Positions 34,180 through 43,895 are shown, numbered from the stretch's first letter. The stretch: 64,000 nucleotides of DNA from Leifsonia psychrotolerans (GCF_013410665.1 NZ_JACCFM010000001.1:2666001-2730000), one strand, 5' to 3'. Program-made: numbers and translations. Notes: generated by a model from the letters alone, not told the origin.

Positions 34180-34349
34180 CTCAGCATCCGGGTCGGGGCG
34201 ACACGCAGACCCACGCCTGCGCACGACTGCGCACGACTCGGACCCTCCCTGAGGTTATGCTTATTCTCGCCCTCCAGCCCCGTGCTGCGTGCGCACGCAT
34301 CGCGGCTGAGCCGATGATGGCTGGGCACTGAGCTGGAAGTTGAGCATTC

Positions 34350-35708
34350 ATGGGTCACGACCGCGCCTCAAAGATTTTAGGGGCTCTCTCACTCACCGCG
34401 ATCGGCATAGCCGCGTCGTGCGGGATGGTCGCCGAGTCCGCCGCGGCCGGCGCTCTGCCCGCCTCATCCTGCGTCACCGACTGCACGGCAACATTCACGT
34501 CGACCTTCGGCGAGGCAGCGTTCACGCTGCCCGACGGAGTTTCCAGCCTCACCGCCACCATCGCTGGTTACGCTGGCGCCCCGGCCTCGATCGACCAGTG
34601 GGACGACCCGACCTCCGTCGGCGGCCCGGGTGGACAGACCACGATTGACCTGGGTCCCGCCTACGCCGGCCAAACCGTCCGTTTCAGTGCCGGCTCACTT
34701 CCCAGCGAGGGCAGCTACCTGCAGGCCAGCGACGACACCCTCCTCGCGGTCGCCGGTGGCGGCGGTGGCGGCGGTTTCGCCACCTACTTCAGCTTCCCCG
34801 ACCAGATTCTCGCGACATACCCCGGCGGCTCGGGCGGCTCCCCCTCCGCCCCCGGCATCGCTCCGGGCACGGATGCCACGGCATTCGGCACGCATGCGGC
34901 CAATGGTCGAGGCGCCACGTCCGGCGGCGGCCTCGGCGGAGTAGGCACCGCCAACGGCCACCCCGGAGCCCCCGAGATGTCGCTCACCGCGCCCACCGCG
35001 CTCCTCGCCGCCGGCGGCGACCACAGCCCATTCACGTCTCCCCTGCTTAACCGTTATTGGTCTGGTCACGGCGGCAGCGGCTACACGGGCGGCGGCAGCG
35101 GCGCTGTGCAAACCGGCGTGGACAACGGTGATGTCGCGATTGACCTCGTCGCCCCCGGTGGTGGCGGTTCTGGCTACCTGGCCCCCACGCTCACGGCGAC
35201 GGCCGGGGCACCCCACACCGGCGCCGGATTCGTGACCTTCACGTGGTCGTACACGCCAAGCGTCACCATCCCGACCGCCGATGTTCACCCCGGCGGGACA
35301 GTTCCGGTCACCGCACACGGGCTGCCACCGCTGACACCGTTCACCGTGGAGTTTGACGGCACGGTGGTGGGATCAGGGGTGACGGATGCCGCCGGCAACG
35401 CCTCGCTGTCCTTTACCATTCCAACCGGTCGGGCCCCCGGTACGTACCCGGTGCAGCTCGTTCTCAGTGGAACCACTGTGGCCTGGTCGACTGAAATTGT
35501 CGTCACAGCCGCCGCGGTTGTCGTACCACCGGTCGTGACCGTTCCCGAGACGGGCACTCCCCCGGCATCCGTGCCCGCCGGTACGGTCGGAAGCCTGGCT
35601 GAGACCGGTTCCACCGTACTCGGCTGGGCCGTTCCGGCAGCAGTTGTGCTGCTCGTCGGCGGAGCCGCAACGTTCTTCGTGGGCCGCCGCCGCCGCTCGA
35701 AGCGCTAA
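34350..35708 (+). CDS. Glycine-rich surface protein with LAETG sorting signal
   Basis: A 452-residue secreted protein. Signal peptide at residues 1-30 (ILGALSLTAIGIAASCGMVA, cleavage near SAAAGA). Residues 130-300 are Gly/Ser/Ala-rich (GGGGGGGFATYFSF, GHGGSGYTGGGSGAVQ). A beta-rich Ig-like segment follows (GGTVPVTAHGLPPLTPFTVE). The C-terminus has LAETG, a hydrophobic span and RRRRSKR, a class-E-type sortase signal for cell-wall anchoring. Function unknown, possibly adhesion; the glycine-rich repeat part resembles structural or adhesive surface proteins. Confidence 0.85.
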   Translation: MGHDRASKILGALSLTAIGIAASCGMVAESAAAGALPASSCVTDCTATFTSTFGEAAFTLPDGVSSLTATIAGYAGAPASIDQWDDPTSVGGPGGQTTIDLGPAYAGQTVRFSAGSLPSEGSYLQASDDTLLAVAGGGGGGGFATYFSFPDQILATYPGGSGGSPSAPGIAPGTDATAFGTHAANGRGATSGGGLGGVGTANGHPGAPEMSLTAPTALLAAGGDHSPFTSPLLNRYWSGHGGSGYTGGGSGAVQTGVDNGDVAIDLVAPGGGGSGYLAPTLTATAGAPHTGAGFVTFTWSYTPSVTIPTADVHPGGTVPVTAHGLPPLTPFTVEFDGTVVGSGVTDAAGNASLSFTIPTGRAPGTYPVQLVLSGTTVAWSTEIVVTAAAVVVPPVVTVPETGTPPASVPAGTVGSLAETGSTVLGWAVPAAVVLLVGGAATFFVGRRRRSKR

Positions 35709-35754
35709 CCCTCCACACCCACGGCCTGCGAAGGCAGATGAACGGATTGTTCGG

Positions 35755-36072
35755 ATGAACTGGATTCTCTTCGGCGTCAGCATTCTTGCTCTACTTCTCG
35801 GCATCCTCGCTTACACGCAGCGCTGGCGCGGCTGGGTGCGGCCCGTGCCCCCCGGGCACTACGGGTATAGCGTCGGGTTCGGGCTTCTCTTTTTCGGTCT
35901 TGCAGGGCTCGCGCTCGGCACCGCACGCGCTCTGCTCGACGCGGGCTGGCGTGAGGCGGCGTTTGTCGCAGGCGCCCTGAGCGTCATCGCACTGGGGATC
36001 TTCGTGGTGTCGTTGTTTTGGATGCCGCGGGTGCTCCTGCCGCGCTGGTTCCACACCGTGAAGGGCCTGTGA
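35755..36072 (+). CDS. Membrane protein of unknown function
   Basis: A 105-residue membrane protein with three hydrophobic segments (WILFGVSILALLLGILAYTQ, GFGLLFFGLAGLALGTARAL, VAGALSVIALGIFVVSLFWM). It starts 46 bases after the surface protein gene and its stop shares a base with the start of the following gene (TGATG), so it is coupled to it. No family recognised. Confidence 0.75.
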   Translation: MNWILFGVSILALLLGILAYTQRWRGWVRPVPPGHYGYSVGFGLLFFGLAGLALGTARALLDAGWREAAFVAGALSVIALGIFVVSLFWMPRVLLPRWFHTVKGL

Positions 36073-37400
36073 TGGCCGGTGGCCAGCCGCAGGCCAGTGC
36101 GACGCTGCCCGAAATCGACAACTGGGTGGAGGTTGACGTCGACATCAACGTCGACATCAATGGAGAGGGCTGCGAGTATGTGCGCGCACGTGAGAACTGG
36201 GGAGCCGGTGACTTTCGCCCCCACGTCGCTCTGACCTCCTCAGCCTCAACGGCACCCATTGAATCGGCATCGAGCGCCTCGATCGCCGCAATCCTGGCCA
36301 CGCATCCGGGTGCGCAGATCATCGCCGTCGATGTGTGGAGCGCGCAGCCGGCCTCGGGCCGACGCATCACGGCCAGCTACCCGAATGGCAACGCGCAGAT
36401 CGTCATCGCGCGGTGGGTGTGGGCCGATGGTGCCCGCCACGTGCAGTTGACGGCGTCCGCGGCCACGCATCAGTTCCTCGCCTGTGAGCCCGCCTTCCTG
36501 TATTGGGCCACGCACCTTGTGCTCACCGCTGAACCGGGCGACACCCGCCGAGACGCAGCAGTCGACCCGGTACTCGACGGGTGGGCGAGTGCTCACGCCC
36601 AACTCCCGCTGGAGCTGCTCGACCGCATCGCTCCCCCGCAGACGTTCATCCTGCCCTCTGTTGTGCTTTCCGAGTGGGCCGAGCGCGAACTTCTCGCGGC
36701 ATCCGGGCGGTCACTACCGCGACGCTCCGCCGCCGACGAGTTGCGTGCGGCCGGTCTGCTGCACGGCAATCGGCGCCGGTTAAGCCCGTTTGCGAGCCTG
36801 CTCGCCAGCCACTGGCAGCCCACAGCCACGGTGCTGGAGGTGAGTCGCAGCAACGCCGGGGTCACCCAGACAATGACCACCTGGACGCTGGGCGAATCCA
36901 CCGCCTTCGCCGTCGATGTGGTCGATGCCGATGCGGTTGATGTCGTTACTGCGGATGCCGCGTCTGCCGGCTCCACGCGGGGCGCCCGGCGTGCCTACGG
37001 AGTGATTCCCATCGCACACACCGTCGATACCGTTCTACGTTTTCTTCAGATCGGTCCGGCCTGGAGTTTCGCAATCAATCCGGCCCTCCTCTCGGTCGCC
37101 GATTATGAGCAGCGGCTGTCTCACGGTGATGCGTCTGCCGGCCAGCCCGCACCCGACTGCGCGAACGACGCGTTTTCACATTTCTGGGCACAGCCGTGGA
37201 CCGAGCTGCGCGTGCGCACGGCACGCCGAGCAGGGCGCTTCATTTCGGCAGGAGGAGCGGGCGTGCTCAGTCTGTCCGCCGCCGATGCCGCCGCCGATAT
37301 CGATGCCGCCGCCGAACCGATGCTTGCCCTCGAGACCGTGCCGACCTACGCCGTGTACACGTGGCTGCTTGAAGCCTTCGAGGCGGCGCTCGCTGTGTGA
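36072..37400 (+). CDS. Hypothetical protein, possible LpqN-like/EspG-like type VII-secretion-associated protein
   Basis: A 442-residue protein. Residues 85-170 (SGRRITASYPNGNAQIVIAR, GARHVQLTASAATHQFLACE) weakly recall the LpqN-like lipoprotein fold. Residues 195-330 (SVVLSEWAERELLAASGRSL, ADELRAAGLLHGNRRRLSPF, TVLEVSRSNAGVTQTMTTW) resemble the pattern of EspG-type ESX chaperones: an ELRxxGLL turn, then beta strands. Both are pattern-level guesses. It is coupled to the small membrane protein upstream; no ESX core genes are in the window. Confidence 0.4.
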   Translation: MAGGQPQASATLPEIDNWVEVDVDINVDINGEGCEYVRARENWGAGDFRPHVALTSSASTAPIESASSASIAAILATHPGAQIIAVDVWSAQPASGRRITASYPNGNAQIVIARWVWADGARHVQLTASAATHQFLACEPAFLYWATHLVLTAEPGDTRRDAAVDPVLDGWASAHAQLPLELLDRIAPPQTFILPSVVLSEWAERELLAASGRSLPRRSAADELRAAGLLHGNRRRLSPFASLLASHWQPTATVLEVSRSNAGVTQTMTTWTLGESTAFAVDVVDADAVDVVTADAASAGSTRGARRAYGVIPIAHTVDTVLRFLQIGPAWSFAINPALLSVADYEQRLSHGDASAGQPAPDCANDAFSHFWAQPWTELRVRTARRAGRFISAGGAGVLSLSAADAAADIDAAAEPMLALETVPTYAVYTWLLEAFEAALAV

Positions 37401-37452
37401 GGACAACACGTCCGCCAGTCCCGGCCCTTTCAGCCGAATCGAGGGCAAAAAG

Positions 37453-37494
37453 AAAGACCCTATGACCGAGGATATTCCTGGTCAAAGGGCCTTT
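37453..37494. terminator. Terminator-like hairpin between the EspG-like gene and tRNA-Met
   Basis: AAAGACCCTATGACC pairs with GGTCAAAGGGCCTTT (two mismatches) across a 12-base loop, with A/T at both ends. It serves convergent units on both strands. Confidence 0.65.
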
Positions 37495-37499
37495 ATGTG

Positions 37500-37573
37500 T
37501 AGCGGGAGCGGGAATTGAACCCGCGACACCACGATTATGAGCCGTGTGCTCTAACCAACTGAGCTACCCCGCC
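37500..37573 (-). tRNA. tRNA-Met (anticodon CAT)
   Basis: A 74-base cloverleaf: acceptor GGCGGGG, D arm AGCTC...GAGC, anticodon loop CTCATAA, T loop GGTTCAATTCCCGC. Elongator type because an A follows the usual GC-rich stem and no three-GC-pair anticodon stem is present. CCA is not encoded. Confidence 0.95.
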
Positions 37574-37610
37574 GCGACTATGACCCCAGCCTAAGCTAAA
37601 ATCCAGCCTG

Positions 37611-37682
<72 letters not shown>

Positions 37683-37759
37683 GAAGCTTCGAAACCGAAG
37701 CTGCACCTAATTTTGGCAACCCATAGAGATTATCATCACTTCGCACCCTCTCATGACCG

Positions 37760-39634
37760 TTACGCAGACCCAGCGCCAAACTGGGGCAACTGAAGCCCCC
37801 GAAGTGACCATGCCGTGAAGCACGCACCACGCGCCGCCAGACGGATGCCGTCGGCCGCGACACGTAAAGAACCCTCCCCGATCAGCAGATTTGCTTCGGC
37901 TGCGCCCGCAAGAGCCCTGGCCGGGAGCGTGACCTCCGCCGCCGAACGCGCCGCGAGCACGAGCACAGAACCCTCGGACGATTCCCGCACAAAGACGAGA
38001 ATCTCCTCGCCGACATGCAGCCAACGCAGGCCGCCCCCGTTGAGGGCGGCGTGCGAATCCGTTTCCCCGGTGCGCAAACCGATCACCCGGGCATACAGCT
38101 CGATGGTCTCGGACACGGCCGGCTCGGCGGCGGTCTCCCACGGAATGGGCGTACGTGACTGTTCGCCGTCGATGCCGACCAGCCCGAACTCGTCGCCCGC
38201 GAAGATCACGGGGATGCCCGGCAGCGTGACCGAAAGCCCCAGCGCCACGGGCACAGTGCCCGGCCGGGCACTCGTGCGAAAGCGCGGAGTGTCGTGCGTG
38301 TCGAGCGCGTTCATCGTGGCCAACCGGATGCGCCAGGGAAACCCGGCCACGAACCGCTGATGCGCGTCGAAGAACTGCCGCCCGGTGTACTCCGGCACTG
38401 AATTGTCGGCGAAGCCGATTCCCCCGCCCGCTGGACTGCCCGGCTCGCTCAGCCAGCTCCAGAGCGGCCGGGTGAATGGGGCATATGTCATTGCACCGTG
38501 CCAGGCGTCGCCCTGAAAGTCACTCGCCGCATCGTTGGTTGATTCGCCAAGCAGAATCGTGTCGGGGTTGACATCTCGCATGGTCGTAAGAATCGTCTGC
38601 CGCACCTGGGCGTTGAGGTCTTCGGCGCCGAGCCGTCCCGTCATATTCGCCACGTCAATTCGCCAGCCGTCGAGGCCGTAGGGTGCCTTCAACCAGCGTG
38701 CGACGACCGAATCCGGCCCGTCGATGAAGCGGCGACGCAGCTCGGTCGAGTTCCAGTTAAACTTGGGTAGGCTCGGCACTCCCAGCCACGACTCGTAACC
38801 CTCGTTTTCGGTGTCGCGCCAATAGTAAAAGTCGCTTTCCGGTGCATCCGGATGCCGGTGCGCAGCCTGAAACCACTCATGCCGGTCTCCGGAATGGTTA
38901 CTGGTCAGGTCTCCGATCACCTTGAATCCGCGGGCGTGCGCGGCGTCGATCAGGCGCGCGAAGGCCGCGTTACCGCCGAGCAGCGGGTCGACTTCGTCGA
39001 AGCTTGAGGCGTCGTAGCGGTGGTTCGAACCACCGGGGAACACCGGGGTGAGGTAGATCAGGGTGACGCCGAGGCGCTGCAGGTGATCGAAGTGCGCCGC
39101 AATACCGTCGAGGTCTCCCCCATAGAACTGCTGAGATCGGCCCGGCGGCTCAAGCTCGACGGGGTCGTCCCAGTCTGCCGCGATGGCCCAACCCGGCTGT
39201 TCGCGCGTCTCGGCGGCGGGCGAACGCCCGAACCGGTCGGGAAAGATTTGGTAGAGCACGCTCGAGGCAGCCCAGGCGGGGGCTGCGGGCGTTGCCAAAA
39301 GTGTGAAGTCCGCCGCGTCGAGCGTCTCGATCTCGTGCAGGCCCGCGGCGTTCAGCCACCAGCGGGTGCCGTCGGTGCGTTCGATCGCGAACCGGTAGCC
39401 GTGCACCGGGTTCTCGACCGTGACCGCGGCCTCCCACCAGTCCCAGCCATCGCTCGAAGCAATGACGGATGCCTCCGAGTAGCGCGGCTCCCGATTGGGG
39501 TTCGAGCGAGTGCGCACCCAGGCGACCGTGCCCCACTCGTGCGGGATGCGCAGCCGCACCTGCACTACGTCGCCGAGCGAGGGCTCCTGGGTCGAGACGT
39601 ACAGCGGCGATCCGTCATGGTGTGGCTGCAGCAT
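37760..39634 (-). CDS. GH13 glycosidase, neopullulanase/maltogenic amylase type
   Basis: An alpha-glycosidase of 624 residues. The N-terminal ~125 residues form a beta domain as in neopullulanase (LGDVVQVRLRIPHEWGTVAW). The GH13 barrel follows: SVLYQIFPDRFG (region near strand 1), DLTSNHSGDRHEWF (region I), nucleophile D327 in LDGWRIDVANM, acid/base E364 in ILLGESTND and DTHDTPR (region IV). No signal peptide, so it acts on imported maltodextrins. Start: ATG at 39634 (a GTG lies two codons earlier). It is divergent from a second GH13 gene. Confidence 0.9.
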   Translation of the reverse strand: MLQPHHDGSPLYVSTQEPSLGDVVQVRLRIPHEWGTVAWVRTRSNPNREPRYSEASVIASSDGWDWWEAAVTVENPVHGYRFAIERTDGTRWWLNAAGLHEIETLDAADFTLLATPAAPAWAASSVLYQIFPDRFGRSPAAETREQPGWAIAADWDDPVELEPPGRSQQFYGGDLDGIAAHFDHLQRLGVTLIYLTPVFPGGSNHRYDASSFDEVDPLLGGNAAFARLIDAAHARGFKVIGDLTSNHSGDRHEWFQAAHRHPDAPESDFYYWRDTENEGYESWLGVPSLPKFNWNSTELRRRFIDGPDSVVARWLKAPYGLDGWRIDVANMTGRLGAEDLNAQVRQTILTTMRDVNPDTILLGESTNDAASDFQGDAWHGAMTYAPFTRPLWSWLSEPGSPAGGGIGFADNSVPEYTGRQFFDAHQRFVAGFPWRIRLATMNALDTHDTPRFRTSARPGTVPVALGLSVTLPGIPVIFAGDEFGLVGIDGEQSRTPIPWETAAEPAVSETIELYARVIGLRTGETDSHAALNGGGLRWLHVGEEILVFVRESSEGSVLVLAARSAAEVTLPARALAGAAEANLLIGEGSLRVAADGIRLAARGACFTAWSLRGLQLPQFGAGSA

Positions 39635-39711
39635 GCCCACACCCTACTTGAGGGACCTGACGCAGAGCCTCCCGCCGCTCCCACCCGCACCACTCCCGTA
39701 GGGTGTCTTTC

Positions 39712-41373
39712 ATGACAGGCTCGGAGTGGTGGCGCACCGCAGTTATTTATCAGATCTACCCCCGCTCGTTCGCCGACGCGAATGGCGACGGCGTGGGAGA
39801 CCTCCCGGGCATCAGCAGCAGGCTGGGAGCTCTGCGGGATCTCGGGGTCGACGCCATCTGGCTCTCGCCGTTTTACATGTCGCCCCAGCGCGATGGCGGC
39901 TATGACGTCTCGGACTACTGCGACGTCGATCCACTGTTCGGCACGCTCGCCGACTTTGACGAGATGCTTCGCACCGCGCACGAACTCGGGCTGCGGGTCA
40001 TCGTCGACATCGTTCCCAACCATTCCTCGAGCGATCACCCCTGGTTCCAGGCTGCTCTCGCCGCCGCACCGGGCAGCGCCGAGCGCGCGCGTTATCTGTT
40101 CCGTGACGGCCGCGGCACACACGGTGAGCTCCCTCCGAACAACTGGGAATCCGTGTTTGGTGGCCGCGCCTGGACCCGCGTCCTGGATTCCGACGGCACA
40201 CCCGGCCAGTGGTATCTGCACCTCTTCGACACCAGCCAACCCGACTTCGATTGGGAGAACGAGTGGGTGCGCGAACAGTTTCGCGGTGTGCTGCGCTTCT
40301 GGCTCGACCGTGGCGTGGACGGCTTCCGGGTCGACGTCGCGCACGGCATGATCAAGGCGGCCGGACTCCCCGACTACATCCCGCCCGCCGACGGGGGAAG
40401 CATGGGCGGCGGCGGAACGCCCTCCCTCGAACCGGAACCCGCACCAACAGCGCCGTTCTGGGCCCAAGACGGCGTCCACGAAATCTACCGCGACTGGCGC
40501 ACGGTGCTGGCCGGTTACCCGGGTGAGCGCGTACTCGCAGCCGAGGCCTGGGTCGATCCACTCAGCGAGGTCGCCAAATGGGTACGCCCCGATGAAATGC
40601 ATCAGGCGTTCAACTTCGCCTACCTCGAGACCCCCTGGAGCGCCCCGGCTCTTCGCACCGTCATCGATGCCTCGCTCGACGCCTTCACCGCCGTCGGCGC
40701 GCCGAGCACCTGGGTGCTTTCCAACCACGACGTCGTGCGGCATGCAACGCGCCTCGCGCTCACCGTCGAGAATCCGCAGGGGCATGGCGTCGGCCCCACA
40801 ACCGTCGGACTTGGCAACCCGGCGGTCGGCCTGCGTCGCGCGCGCGCTGCATCCGCCCTCATGCTGGCCCTGCCTGGCTCCAGCTACCTCTACCAGGGCG
40901 AAGAGCTCGGCCTGCCCGAGGTCATCGACCTGCCCGATTCTGCACGCCAAGACCCCACCTGGTTTCGCACCAACGGCGAGCGTTACGGTCGAGACGGATG
41001 CCGCGTGCCGCTGCCCTGGACCGCCGCCGGCCCGTCCTACGGATTCGGCCCGACGCCCGCCAGCTGGCTGCCTCAGCCGGCCGAATGGGCGACGCTCGCC
41101 CGTGATACCCAGCTGGGCGAGGCCGACTCAACGCTGGAGCTCTACACGCGCGCCCTGCGCCTGCGCCGCGCGAACGAACTCGGCTGGGGGTCAGTGCGCT
41201 GGCTGCCGGGCTATCCGCGAGAGGTCGTGGCGTTTACCAATGGCCCGGTGACGGTGATCGCGAACACCGGGTCGACGACCGTCGCCCTCCCCGCCGGTGA
41301 CGTTCTTCTCGCGAGCGAGGCCCTCACGGGGAGGGAACTGCCCGGCGACACGACGGTCTGGTTACGAAGCTGA
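39712..41373 (+). CDS. GH13 alpha-glucosidase (oligo-1,6-glucosidase-like)
   Basis: A cytoplasmic alpha-glucosidase of 553 residues. WWRTAVIYQIYPRSFADANG is the classic N-terminus, DIVPNHSSSDHPWFQ is region I, the nucleophile is D208 in GFRVDVAHG, the acid/base E278 in LAAEAWVDP and SNHDVVRHATR closes the site. It starts at the ATG at 39712 and is divergent from the neopullulanase-like gene, 77 bases away, so the two probably degrade maltodextrin together. Confidence 0.92.
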   Translation: MTGSEWWRTAVIYQIYPRSFADANGDGVGDLPGISSRLGALRDLGVDAIWLSPFYMSPQRDGGYDVSDYCDVDPLFGTLADFDEMLRTAHELGLRVIVDIVPNHSSSDHPWFQAALAAAPGSAERARYLFRDGRGTHGELPPNNWESVFGGRAWTRVLDSDGTPGQWYLHLFDTSQPDFDWENEWVREQFRGVLRFWLDRGVDGFRVDVAHGMIKAAGLPDYIPPADGGSMGGGGTPSLEPEPAPTAPFWAQDGVHEIYRDWRTVLAGYPGERVLAAEAWVDPLSEVAKWVRPDEMHQAFNFAYLETPWSAPALRTVIDASLDAFTAVGAPSTWVLSNHDVVRHATRLALTVENPQGHGVGPTTVGLGNPAVGLRRARAASALMLALPGSSYLYQGEELGLPEVIDLPDSARQDPTWFRTNGERYGRDGCRVPLPWTAAGPSYGFGPTPASWLPQPAEWATLARDTQLGEADSTLELYTRALRLRRANELGWGSVRWLPGYPREVVAFTNGPVTVIANTGSTTVALPAGDVLLASEALTGRELPGDTTVWLRS

Positions 41374-41425
41374 GCGGAGAACGCCCCGCAGCAGCCCGCG
41401 GCGCAGCAGCCGGCCGAAACGCGAC

Positions 41426-42700
41426 CTAGTTCGTGTTTTCGCGCAGCCAGACGAGCGGGTCGACCTTGGTACCGTCGATGCCGCCCAGACGAATCTCGAA
41501 GTGCAGGTGCGGGCCCGTCGACATGCCGGTCGTACCGGTCTTGCCGATGATATCGCCGACCTTCACAACATCGCCTTGGTTGAACAGCATCGAACCGTGG
41601 ACCATATGCGCATACACGCTGGTCACGGTCTTGCCGTCGATCACGTGGTCAATCATCATGTGCACGCCGAGGCTGCCTTCGCCGTCTTCGGCCAGGCTCA
41701 CAACGCCGTCCGCGATCGCCTGAATGGGAGCGCCCAGACCGGGGTTGAAGTCCTGTCCGCCATGATTCGCGGAGCATCCGGCACAATCGCGGTGGCCAAA
41801 CTCATCGCCCACGTGCACACCGACCGCGAACGGCCACTGAATCGTGCCGTTCGGATTGTTCACGAACGAGTTTTCCAAACGGATGCCGCTGGCCACTGCG
41901 ACTTCAGCGACGGACTTGGAGTCGAAGCCGTCGCGCTCGACCGACAACGTGTCAATCCCGCTGGCGACGTTGAGTTTTTGCGCATCCTGCTTGGCCGGAG
42001 CGCCTGGGGCAACGACCGCAGCCCGAACGTCGGCGCTTGAGAGCAGGGCTTCAGCCGGGAGTGAGGTAGAGACCGCCATCAGCGCGACGAAGGCCATGGC
42101 CACGACGCTGGCGCCCTTGGCGGCCAGAATGCCGACACGACCGTTACGGCGCGGGGCGGATGCCGCAAGAACGCGGCTCGGCGTCCACGCCGGTGCGGGC
42201 GGACGGGTCAGGTCCACCCGCGGGGCGCCACTCGAAGGGCGCTGCACGGTGCGCTGTGAGCGTCGCGACGGAATATCCAGCACGGGCGCGACAGTAGCAC
42301 CGACCGGCACGGGTGCAACCGGAATCGACGAAGTAGTGGGGGAAACCGTCGTGGCAATGCTCAATTCCTGCGGCGCGTCCACAACGGGCGGCAGGAAAAC
42401 TGGGCCATTCTGCGCGGCCGCAACTAGCGCGGAAACGACGAGTGCAGGAGTTACGAGTGCGGGAGCCTCCGCGTCAGGGGCCGCAGCAGGAGTGTCAGCA
42501 GGTGCAGCACCAGTCTCAGCCTCAATCAACGCAACCTGCGGAAGAGCAGCCGTCTCGGTCACGGTCCAGGCTGCGGCCGATTCCTGCACCCTCCGCTCGC
42601 GCTCACGCAACTCACGACGTGTGAGCGGCTGCGATGCGCCAGAGGTCAGGTCGTCCAGGGCGGGCGCCGGAGCGCCCAGCGCAGTGGAGTGACGTGTCAA
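41426..42700 (-). CDS. M23 family peptidoglycan endopeptidase (LytM type)
   Basis: A 424-residue cell-wall hydrolase. The first ~175 residues are Ala/Pro/Val-rich and probably disordered, then one membrane anchor (ILAAKGASVVAMAFVALMAV), then the extracytoplasmic LytM domain: HxxxD motif in ANHGGQDFNPG and HLHFEIRLGG. FGHRDCAGC adds Cys residues likely to form a disulphide. The frame begins with TTG at 42700, the only plausible start (GAAAGATT upstream). The 234-bp leader up to 42934 holds its promoter; I see a small hairpin CCCCCGAAAAGGGG at 42838-42851 but no recognisable riboswitch. Confidence 0.8.
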   Translation of the reverse strand: MTRHSTALGAPAPALDDLTSGASQPLTRRELRERERRVQESAAAWTVTETAALPQVALIEAETGAAPADTPAAAPDAEAPALVTPALVVSALVAAAQNGPVFLPPVVDAPQELSIATTVSPTTSSIPVAPVPVGATVAPVLDIPSRRSQRTVQRPSSGAPRVDLTRPPAPAWTPSRVLAASAPRRNGRVGILAAKGASVVAMAFVALMAVSTSLPAEALLSSADVRAAVVAPGAPAKQDAQKLNVASGIDTLSVERDGFDSKSVAEVAVASGIRLENSFVNNPNGTIQWPFAVGVHVGDEFGHRDCAGCSANHGGQDFNPGLGAPIQAIADGVVSLAEDGEGSLGVHMMIDHVIDGKTVTSVYAHMVHGSMLFNQGDVVKVGDIIGKTGTTGMSTGPHLHFEIRLGGIDGTKVDPLVWLRENTN

Positions 42701-42934
42701 GGCAGAGAATCTTTCGGTGTTGGGCTGACGCTATGAGACGCGCATCGTGGCCTGCGCCACATGTAACGGGTAAATAACGGAACCTCCAGAGGCTATCGCC
42801 CCGAACCTGAGAATTCCAACACAACGCTGGTGAATCACCCCCGAAAAGGGGTAAATTGTGCGGTTTCGAGTGCCTCCTCCAGCTGCCGCCCGTCGATAAT
42901 TTCCCTGATCATCGACCGTGCCGCGCTCCGCAGG

Positions 42935-43768
42935 TTAGATCGGGTCGTCGCCCATATGATCGGCAAAGAGACCCGCCAGAATCGGCTCGAGCGTGCCGTA
43001 GACGTCGGGCGCGGCGGCGATGAGCAACGTCTCGGTCGCACGGTCCTCGCCGAATCCACCGACCTTCGCCCCGGCCTCGGTCGCGATGAGCTCGCCGGCA
43101 GCGTGGTCCCACGGCTTCAAACCGCGTTCGTAGTAGGCATCGATGCGGCCGGCCGCCACCAAGCACAGGTCGAGTGCGGCCGCACCGAAGCGACGGATGT
43201 CGCGCACCTCACTGATCAAGCCGGCCACCACCCGCGCCTGCTTCACTCGGCGGGCGGCGGTGTAGGAGAATCCGGTTCCGATCAGCGCAAGCGGCATGCT
43301 CACCCCGGTATTCACGTGCAACTGCCGTGTGCCGAGGAATGCGCCACCACCGAGGGAGGCGGTGAACAGCTCACCGGTAGCCGGGTTGAGCACGGCTCCG
43401 GCCAGAGGGGTGGATGTGGCCGGGTCGCCGTCCCCCTCGACGACGGCGATGCTGACGGCATAGGTAGGAATTCCATAGAGATAGTTGACGGTGCCATCGA
43501 TCGGGTCGACGACCCAGGTCAGTCCGCTCGTGCCGGCCGTGGCCTCCGATTCTTCTCCATAGAAGCCGTCGTTCGGCCTGGCTGCAGCCAGCATGCGCCG
43601 AATGAGCGCCTCGGTCTCTTGATCGGCCAGGGTCACGACGTCTTCGGGCGACGACTTCGACGCCGCGATGTTGACCCCTTCGGCGCGGCGGGCACGGGCG
43701 AGATCCCCGGCGGTGAGGGTGATGTCACGGGCGATGGCGAGGAGGTCAGCAGCAGCGGTAGGCGTCAT
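42935..43768 (-). CDS. Inositol monophosphatase family protein
   Basis: A 277-residue Mg2+-dependent, Li+-sensitive-type phosphatase. Metal ligands are in FYGEESEATAG, VDPIDGTVNYLYG (the family signature) and LKPWDHAAGELIATEAG. The substrate may be myo-inositol 1-phosphate, fructose-1,6-bisphosphate, PAP or histidinol phosphate; the family alone does not decide. It stands alone on the minus strand. Confidence 0.9.
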   Translation of the reverse strand: MTPTAAADLLAIARDITLTAGDLARARRAEGVNIAASKSSPEDVVTLADQETEALIRRMLAAARPNDGFYGEESEATAGTSGLTWVVDPIDGTVNYLYGIPTYAVSIAVVEGDGDPATSTPLAGAVLNPATGELFTASLGGGAFLGTRQLHVNTGVSMPLALIGTGFSYTAARRVKQARVVAGLISEVRDIRRFGAAALDLCLVAAGRIDAYYERGLKPWDHAAGELIATEAGAKVGGFGEDRATETLLIAAAPDVYGTLEPILAGLFADHMGDDPI

Positions 43769-43883
43769 ATTCCCACGCTACCGCGAAGCAGCTCCGACAA
43801 AACTAAGAGTGCGGGGTGAACGGAGCACGAGACCCCCGCGCTGCACCGTTCGCCAATTCGCTCCCCCGAGAGTTGGTCCCCTC

Positions 43884-43895
43884 GTACGATCGTAC
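43884..43895. promoter_or_regulatory. 12-bp palindrome upstream of the phosphatase gene
   Basis: GTACGATCGTAC is perfectly self-complementary and lies 116 bases before the phosphatase start and downstream of the TetR gene, next to TATAAC. It could be an operator in the phosphatase promoter region. Confidence 0.35.

Noticed and set aside
42701..42881. c-di-AMP (ydaO) riboswitch upstream of the M23 gene
   Set aside because: I could not match the conserved core; small hairpins alone are not enough.
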